Assembly: GCA_019828565.1 (NCBI GenBank) | Contig: JAHDYR010000062.1 | Span: 930,001-994,000, forward strand | Origin: Carpediemonas membranifera | Lineage: Eukaryota; Fornicata | DNA length: 64,000 bases | Reading direction: 5' to 3' | Part shown: positions 57,170-64,000 of the stretch, piece after piece | Layout of the letters: each line of letters begins with the position of its first letter | How positions within the stretch are numbered: position 1 is the first letter of the stretch | Notes under the pieces: model-generated | What the model was told of the DNA's origin: nothing | Databases searched by the model: none | The model's input: the letters and a program-made list of their open reading frames with translations, nothing else | Made by a program: the position numbers and the translations under genes

Positions 57170-60100
57170 ATGTCTACTCGGCCCATTCCTACACTCCGCA
57201 CGCCTAGAAAGCGTAAGGAAGAAAACAAGGACGAAAACGTGTCCCTGTCTACTATCAAGCCCATCGATGGCGTAAGTTTTTGCCACCAAACTCACACAGC
57301 GCATCGAACTCGTGAGAAAGAACCTCACTACACTGGAGGGTCTTGGCGATCAGCCCCGCCTTGAGTTCCTGTACCTCCGCGACAACTATCTGACCTCTTG
57401 GCAGGAGGTTGGTGTCATGAGCTCTCTCAAGATCCTCGACATCGGCAACAACTCCTTCACCAGCCTCAGGTTCCTCAGCCAGATCCCCGGACTGCGTCAG
57501 TTGTATGCGAACTGCAACAACATCGTCTCTCTTTCCGACATGCCCTCGATGCCCCAGCTGGAGCACCTCTCTGTCTCCCACAACAGCATCGAGTCCCTCG
57601 TCGGCATGCCCGACCTGCCCTCCCTCCGCGGCCTCTGCCTCACTGGCAACAGTCTGACGTCGTTCGTCGGCTTCCCGCACCTGCCCCGCCTCGAGATCAT
57701 CCGCCTCGGTGACAACCCCCTCACCGAGGTGGCCGACACCATCACTGCCACTACAGACCCTAACGCCCCCACCTGGCGTCAGCTCGTCATCGCCCTTGCA
57801 GGCAAGAACCTGCGCAAGATTGACGGCGCAGACATCTCCGAGGACGATACCCGGGCGGCCGCCAACCTCCCCTCGATGCTCATCCCTGCTCTCCAGGCCG
57901 GCTACCTCGTCGGAAGCGGCCTTGACGACGACACCCGCACCTTTGCCGACCCTACGAAGCTCGTGGACGACGTCTGCGCCTACGTGGTCGAGGCCCAGCG
58001 TCAGGAGCTGATCGAGTCTCAGATCGAGCTCGCCCACCTCACCACGATGCCCGAAGTTGTCGAGGAGAACAAGCCCGTCACTGGTGAGATCGAGTTGCAC
58101 GCCAACGACGAGGTGGAGCAGCACCCCCAATGGTTCAGCTGGAACCCCGCGACCCACGCTTTCCAGCCCATTCCCGGCGCCACTGACTTCACCTACACGC
58201 CCCAGAGTACCGACATCGGCTGCTGCCTCCGCTTCGAGGTGCTGGTCACCCGCGGCGACGAGCCCTTGTGCACCGTGTTCGCACTGTCGCCGGACGTCCT
58301 CGAGACGGAGCCCGAGTGCCTCGCCATCAAGTTTGACGGCCTCCCCATGGAGACGGAGACTCTGGCCATCGACCGCAAGTACGTCGGCGGCGTGGAGGCC
58401 GTCCGTGCCCACGAGACGCTGCCCTTCTCCACCGTGACCTGGAGCCGCGTCTCCCAGGACGGTGTCCGCACCGAGATCGCCAGCGGTGCCTTCGCCAACC
58501 ACGACCGCTACACCCTGACACTCGCGGACGTCGACCACGTCATCGAGGCGTCGTACACGCCTGCCCGTAACGACGGTATCGTCGGCAAGGAGGTCGTATG
58601 CTGCACCGAGGCCCCCATCAAGGCCGCTAAGCCCTCTGCTAAGGCAGTGAAGGTCGTCTCTGAGGACCCCGAGGCCGGCTTCGTCGAGCACGTCACGCTG
58701 CAGGGCACGGGTGTGTACTACGGCGGCCGCCAGGGCATGTGTCAGTACCGCTGGTACCGCGAGTCCCAGCCCGCCACACCCCGTGCCCGCGCCCGTGCCC
58801 ACCGCGAGGGAGCATCGACGGCTCCCACCGGCGACCCGACGAGCGACGCCTGGGCTGTGATCGAGGGCGCCACGGCCCAGACATACATCCCGACCCTCGC
58901 GGACGTCATGCACCACCTCATGTTCGAGTTCACCCCCGTCAGTGACGACGGCGAGGTCGGCGTGCCCCGCACTTACGTCACGGAGATGATCCGCCCGGCC
59001 CCGCCGCTCATCATCGACCCCGCCGTCCAGGGCTCGTGCCTCGAGGGCGAGGAGCTGTACGTCACCGGCAAGTACGTCGGCGGGCACGAGGGCAACTCAA
59101 ACCTGCAGTGGTTCGTTGAGTCGAGCAAGACCAAGGCCGGCCAGCCCAAGTTCACCCGTATCGCCAACGCCACGGGCCGCACCTTCACGCCCCGCCGCGA
59201 GTTCATCGGCAAGTACGTCTCTGTCAAGTACACGCCCGTCCGTGACGACGGTGTCCGCGGCGACGTCGTCGTGGCCGTGTCACCCGAGGCCATCAGCGCC
59301 GCGCCCCCCACTGTGTCCCGGCTGGAGATCCGCTCGTTCGACAAGACCCAGGGCACCAAGATTGTCCTCGGCATCGGCTACCTCGGCGGCACAGAGGGCG
59401 AGACCACCGTCTCCTGGTACCGCTCCGCCCCGGGCATCGAGACGGCCCCTGACGCCGACTCGGACCGCGACTGGGAGCTCGCCTGCGACGTGGCCTCTTG
59501 CTCCGGCCGCGGATCTATCGAGTACGTCTCGACGTCCCAGGACATCGGCTGCTGGCTGCGGGTCAAGATCGTCCCCGCTCGCGATGACGGCATCGTCGGC
59601 AACGCCAAGACCCTCGTCATGCCCGAGGCTATCGTTGCTGCCGCCCCTACTTTCGAGCGCTTCGAGTTCGATGGCGAGTTTGTGGAGGGCAAGACCGTGA
59701 CTCTCAACGCCGTCTACCACGGCGGCCAGCCCGGCAAGCACGACATCGAGTGGCGCGTGTACAACAGCGATAGCGACGAGGGCGTTCCTGTCGACATGTC
59801 GGAGCTCGAGTTCTCCGAGGACGGCACAATGACCGTCCTCCGCATCGACAGCGAGCATGTCGGCAAGCGCTTCGGTGCCCGGGGCCGCCCCGTCCGTGTT
59901 GACGGGACCGTGGGCCCCGAGTACACCGTAGCACGGTCCGACGTCGTCTGCTTCGCTCCCCCCGCCGCCCAGCTCCGCATCATCGGCGAGCCGGTCCAGG
60001 GAAACATCCTCGACGTCGACGTCGCCTACATCGGCGGCAAGGAGGGCGCGTCCCGAGTCCGCTGGCTGGCCTCCATGGAAGAGGCGAAGGAGGGCCGCAA

Positions 60101-61760
60101 GACGCAGGTCTCGACTCGTCCCGTCGGGGATCAGTGCCGTTACACGCCCCAGGCGGGCGACGTCGGCCGCACCCTCACTATCGAGTACACGCCGGTCCGG
60201 TCAGACGGTGTTGTCGGCAAGCCGTGCCGCGCCTCCGTGGGCCCTGTAGCCCCGTGCGACCCCGCCGTGACGGCCGTAGACATCCCTGCCCAGATCGTCG
60301 AGGGCGCCCCCGTGGTGCTGACGTACAGCTACATCGGCGGCGTCGAGGGCGACACGCAGGTGTCCTGGTTCACAAAGAACACCCCCGAGGACGCCTGGAC
60401 CGTCGTCTCGGCTGAGCGTGAATTTACGCCCCACCATAACCACATCGGCCTCTACCTCAAGGTCGAGATCATCCCCGTCCGCACAGACGGTGTCCGCGGC
60501 GAGAAGGCCGTTGCCGAGTGCTCAACCCCGATCGTCTGCGGCCAGCCCACGGCGTCGGACGTTCACCTCGAGGAGGTCGCCGAGATCCCCGGCGCTTTCC
60601 GCATCTGCTACACCTACAGCGGTGGCGAGGAGGGCGAGAGCACGTTCCGCTGGTACCGCACGACGACTGTCGGCAGCCGTACACGGTCGGTCATCAAGAG
60701 CGCCACCCGCCGCGTCTACCGCGCGACCCGGAAGGACGTCGACTGCACCATCACCGGCCAGGTCGTCCCTGTGCGTTCCGATAAGGTGACGGGCAAGAAG
60801 GTCTTCACAGAGCCCACGGACAAGATCCGCAACGACGTCGACTTCGCCGAGCCGACGATCTTTGAGATGACGCTCACCGACGCCGTCGAGAACACCCCCT
60901 GCGCTGTGGCCGGCGTGTTCGACAACTGTACCCCCGACTCGTGCCAGTACGTCTGGACGCTCATCGACAAGGACGGCACCCAGACGCCCCTGGACGTCAC
61001 CGGGCCCCAGTTCACGCCGCTGTACGAGCATATCGGCATGAGACTCGCCGTCCAGTGCACCCCTGTCGACGAGGAGGGCATCGTCGGCCGCATGACCAGC
61101 GCGGAGTCCGGCACGATCGTCGCCGGGCCCCCCACCGCGAAGATCACTCCCGTCTCTGGCAAGGACATCGGCGAGGACGCCGTCGTAGAGCTCCAGTATC
61201 TCGGCGGCGATGAGGGCGAGACCCGCGTCGTCTGGATGCGGTCCAAGGAGACCGTGCCCGAGGGCGGTCTGCCCGCCAACGCCGAGTACGAGGCCGTCTA
61301 CTCCTCGGTGACGGGCCCCAATTCGCCCTCCCAGCTCAACCTGCCCTTCTTGGCCGCCGACCTCGACCACGCGGTTAAACTACGCGTTATCCCGGTTCGC
61401 TCTGACGGGAAGGAGGGCGAGATCATCGACGTGCCCCTCGGCAACAGCAAGGTCGGTGTGACCGAGGAGGTGCAGGCCAAGATCGGGGGCCACGACACCG
61501 TCTTCAACGTCACTCTGCTGGACGTCACGAAGGACGCCGCCCGGTCAATGGTCATCGAGCACGGCAAGCTGAAGTTCCGCAAGGGCCGTAAGACCCTGAC
61601 CAAGACGGCCATCGGCCCCACGACGACGATTGAGCTCCTCGAGGGTCTGAGGATGAGCGTCAAGCTCGGCGACATGGCGTTTGAGTGTGAGGCGTCCGAC
61701 GCCATGAGCCGCAACGTGCTGGTGCTGTCCGTGAACAAGATCAAGGCCGCCGCCAAGTGA
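57170..61760 (+). CDS. AIR9-like protein: leucine-rich repeats plus A9 (Ig-like) repeats
   Basis: The exons are 57170-57271 and 57300-61760, joined over a 28-nt intron (57272-57299, GTAAGT...CTCACACAG), giving 1520 residues. A basic N-terminus (TPRKRKEENK) is followed by SDS22-like leucine-rich repeats (about 35-185), each centred on LxxLxxLxLxxN. About eleven A9 repeats follow, each of some 95 residues with YxGGxEGxSxxxWYR and YTPVRxDGVxGK marks. A final conserved domain begins VQAKIGGHDTVFNVTLLD. This is the architecture of plant AIR9, a microtubule-associated protein that marks the division site, and of related protist proteins. A cytoskeletal role is inferred. AGTAAA overlaps the stop (61760-61765). 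Confidence 0.85.
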
Positions 61761-61798
61761 GTAAAGCGCTGATTGTATTATGAAACTTTATGAAAAAC

Positions 61799-63211
61799 TC
61801 ACCAGCGCAGCGTGATGAGGTAGATCTCGCTGCTGGTAAAGACCCTCACCGGCGGCCCCCATACTCCGGTCCCAGCACCCACCACCAGCCGCGTGCCCCC
61901 GGGGAGGGTGTAGGCGCCGTGGACGTGCTTGTATCGGAGCCGGACGACCTTGGTGAAGGGCCAGATCTGGCCGTTGTGGGTGTGGCCTGACAGGATCAAC
62001 CGGACACTCGGGTTCTGGTCGCCCTCCTGGACCTCCGCGGGTTGATGCTGCAGGAGGATCGTCGGACGTGTCACGTCAAGACTGCCGAGGGCGGCCTTGA
62101 AGTCGGTCTTGAAGTCGCCGCGGCCGGTGAAGTCATGCACACCCGCGATATTGACCGGGCCGACCTGCATGGCCTCATTGCAGAGTACATTAACCCCCGC
62201 CTCGGTCAGTCGGTCGAGCCATGCGTGAGGCGACTGCATCAGGTCGTGGTTCCCGGAGCACGCAACAAGGCCGCCCGGGAGCCTGGGCTTGAACTTGGCG
62301 AATGTCGGGGCGACGGGGACGAACGCGGAGTAGTCCGAATCGTTCAGATCGCCTGTTATAGCAATGATGTCAGGGCACAGTGCATTCGTCTGGGCTGCGA
62401 CCCGATCAAGCCACTTGGACCCGCGGATAGAGCCGCAGTGGAGGTCTGTCAGGTGGGCGATGGTGACGCTACGGGCGGTCTGGTCGGACTCGGACTCGGG
62501 TGCCTGGGCGATCGACTGGGCCTGAGTGGCGTCGGCAGTGTCGGTGAGGCCGACAGTCAACCGGATGACCTTGGGGGCCCGCAAACCCTGGAAGAACGCC
62601 AGGATGGTGATGGTTCCAGCGCTGAGGAGGCTGAACCATGCCACGAAGGAGATTAAGAGGGGGAAGGAGTGTTGCATGGTGTGTGACAGGTAGAGGTCAA
62701 TGGGGGCAGTGATGATCTCTACAATGTACCACGGGAGCACGAATATCGACATAACGATGGTGATGCCAAACACAGCACTGCCGACGTTGACGGCGAGCTT
62801 AGTGACGAAGCGCTGTCCGATAATCATAGGAGTGATCAGGGAGACGGGGAAAACAAAGGAAATAAGGAGCACGAAGGCCACCAGTGCCGCTGTGGGGATG
62901 GCGACGAGCATGGAGTGGAGGGCGGGGATGACCATGATGGCAAGGAAGACCTGGCCTGCAACAATGAGGTTGAAAATCACCGTGAAAAGGGTGAAGATGG
63001 AAAGGAAGATGGTGCCGAAGATCGCCATGGCCCATGGGCCTGTGAGGCCGATGTTCTTGCCTCTGGCCATCACGGGGTTCATGTTCTCATAGCGATCGCC
63101 GAGCTTCTCGCCCTGCTTGGGCATCGGCTTATCTGTTTCAGCGAGACGTTCACTGAGCTTCTCAGTGTCGCCGTCTGACTTGAGCGGCGCCATGTCCATT
63201 TCCTCAGCCAT
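61799..63211 (-). CDS. Membrane-bound metallophosphoesterase
   Basis: This is a 470-residue protein from ATG 63211 (MAEEMDMAP); an in-frame ATG at 63301 would add 30 residues. About five membrane segments span residues 55-215. The C-terminal 260 residues form a calcineurin-like phosphoesterase: HLTDLHCGSIRG, ITGDLNDSD, CSGNHDL and LSGHTHNGQIWPF give the Asp, His and Asn metal ligands in order. YkuE- and TMEM62-like enzymes share this plan. The substrate is unknown. The frame is clean. It is convergent with the AIR9-like gene; the stops are 38 bases apart. Confidence 0.75.
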   Translation of the reverse strand: MAEEMDMAPLKSDGDTEKLSERLAETDKPMPKQGEKLGDRYENMNPVMARGKNIGLTGPWAMAIFGTIFLSIFTLFTVIFNLIVAGQVFLAIMVIPALHSMLVAIPTAALVAFVLLISFVFPVSLITPMIIGQRFVTKLAVNVGSAVFGITIVMSIFVLPWYIVEIITAPIDLYLSHTMQHSFPLLISFVAWFSLLSAGTITILAFFQGLRAPKVIRLTVGLTDTADATQAQSIAQAPESESDQTARSVTIAHLTDLHCGSIRGSKWLDRVAAQTNALCPDIIAITGDLNDSDYSAFVPVAPTFAKFKPRLPGGLVACSGNHDLMQSPHAWLDRLTEAGVNVLCNEAMQVGPVNIAGVHDFTGRGDFKTDFKAALGSLDVTRPTILLQHQPAEVQEGDQNPSVRLILSGHTHNGQIWPFTKVVRLRYKHVHGAYTLPGGTRLVVGAGTGVWGPPVRVFTSSEIYLITLRW

Positions 63212-63429
63212 GAGATTTGATGAGGATGCAAGTGATTTGAGCCTGGTTGAATGATTCGTGAATCTGATGATCCATATCGCCCGGGTGGCCGTGTGGAGCA
63301 TAGTGCTTCACACAGCTTTCTATGTCGGCCGCTGAGCCGGCATCTGGGAACATGCCGGGTCGACCATGAAGCAACACGGAGGGATTTACGGACGATGAGC
63401 AGTTCGATATCATACAAGTATATAAGGGC

Positions 63430-64000
63430 TCAGCGGGTGTTTCCCTTCCGTTCCTCCGCCAGCAGCGCCGTCCGCAGTACGAAGGGCCGCGTCTTCGTGG
63501 TCGCCCGGGTCTGCGGCAGTGCCCGAGCACGGGGCCGGCTGTCGTACCGGATGTCCCCGAGGTGTGGTGAGTCCACCCTCACCTTGGGCGCATGGTCCCA
63601 ACCCGCGTTCTTCCGATGCCGGGACGGCGGTGCCGCGGACACTGGCCGGGGGAGCATGGCCGGCGTCCGGATGAGGGGGGCGGGGGTCCCGGGCCGGTCC
63701 GAGAAGCGGGGCGACGGCAGCGTCGCCGCCATTCTCTCGCGGGGCCGGGTGGCTGAGCCGACAGTGGCCAGCGGGACGGAGGCCAGGGGCATGCTGCTCG
63801 GAGGCATCACACAGCAGGGTGTCGCCCTCAGCGACTGTGTCCTGGGAGTCGGCCTCGGGGTCATGCTTGGTCGCCTGCTGCTGTTCACAGCCCGCATGAC
63901 AACCGGTGCGGTCCGTGGCGTCGGTACGGGCTCGGACCTGCCCTGGATGACAGGCCGGGTGAGTCTGGACTGGGTCCTGCCCGGGGACTGGCCGCGGAAG
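63430..64000 (-). CDS. Pro/Arg-rich protein, partial, runs off the right edge
   Basis: The frame ends at stop 63430-63432 and is open from there to base 64000 on the minus strand (about 189 codons), so the start lies outside the window. It is rich in Pro, Arg, Thr and Ser, with repeated MTPRPTPRTQ- and SPRFSDRPGTPAP-like segments, and is probably disordered. No domain is seen. Confidence 0.5.
   Translation of the reverse strand, partial: FRGQSPGRTQSRLTRPVIQGRSEPVPTPRTAPVVMRAVNSSRRPSMTPRPTPRTQSLRATPCCVMPPSSMPLASVPLATVGSATRPRERMAATLPSPRFSDRPGTPAPLIRTPAMLPRPVSAAPPSRHRKNAGWDHAPKVRVDSPHLGDIRYDSRPRARALPQTRATTKTRPFVLRTALLAEERKGNTR

Noticed and set aside
57255-59087. 610-codon minus-strand frame inside the AIR9-like gene
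   Set aside because: It is antisense to a well-supported coding region with GC-rich third positions, which keeps the opposite frame open; its product is a low-complexity Gly/Val/Leu/Asp mix without domains.
1-64000. CRISPR array, ribosomal RNA or bacterial operon
   Set aside because: No regularly spaced short repeats, no rRNA-like conserved words, and the genes have introns and eukaryotic families.

Overview
The window is nuclear DNA of a eukaryotic protist. The best-fitting group is the fornicate metamonads (Carpediemonas/Kipferlia grade); this is an inference, not a match. The reasons are: very short spliceosomal introns (most 28-36 nt) whose acceptors have a branch-point-like CTAAC/CTCAC motif fused to the AG; an AGTAAA motif touching or just after many stop codons, as in Giardia 3' processing; single-copy eukaryotic genes (histones H3 and H4, ribosomal protein eS26, Tudor-SN, an HFM1/MER3 helicase, an AIR9-like protein, an E2F/DP factor); and the standard genetic code.

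The window has two compartments. Bases 1 to about 26,300 are lower in GC, rich in repeats and accessory in character. They carry two related modules, each with an OTU-type cysteine protease gene followed by convergent SET-domain (and in one case chromodomain) genes. Around them lie a zinc-finger (PHD-like) gene, a caspase/CHAT-like peptidase, a CCHC zinc-knuckle gene, an RCC1-like gene and a HEPN-like (RNxxxH) gene. A broken non-LTR retrotransposon of about 5.5 kb, a Ty3-type integrase scrap and half of a Tc1/IS630-type transposase sit end to end between the modules. Three families of non-coding or partly coding duplications (about 430, 240 and 222 bp) and several palindromes and hairpins thread the region. 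Many genes here can be read only by assuming one-base shifts in homopolymer runs, almost all in the same direction (+1).

Bases 26,357 to 64,000 are GC-rich, dense and intact. In order they carry: a NAPE-PLD-like metallo-beta-lactamase fused to a YiiX-like papain-fold domain (-); a tiny divergent ORF (+); a UBX protein (-); a PH-like protein (-); a divergent, probably ATPase-dead MCM-like protein (+) beside an HFM1/MER3 meiotic helicase (+); an unknown protein (-); eS26 (-); histone H4 (+) with a histone-type 3' stem-loop; a Nudix-like protein (-); an MFS transporter (+); a divergent histone H3 (-); a small coiled-coil PRKRIP1-like protein (+); a polytopic membrane protein (+); an FG-GAP/Cys-rich type I membrane protein (-); a DP-like transcription factor (-); a dual-specificity phosphatase (+); Tudor-SN (+); a low-complexity protein (-); a 1520-residue AIR9-like protein (+); a membrane metallophosphoesterase (-); and a gene running off the right edge (-).

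The genes of the second half are ordinary neighbours rather than an operon. The first half looks like a duplicated gene cluster with a ubiquitin/chromatin theme that has collected mobile elements.
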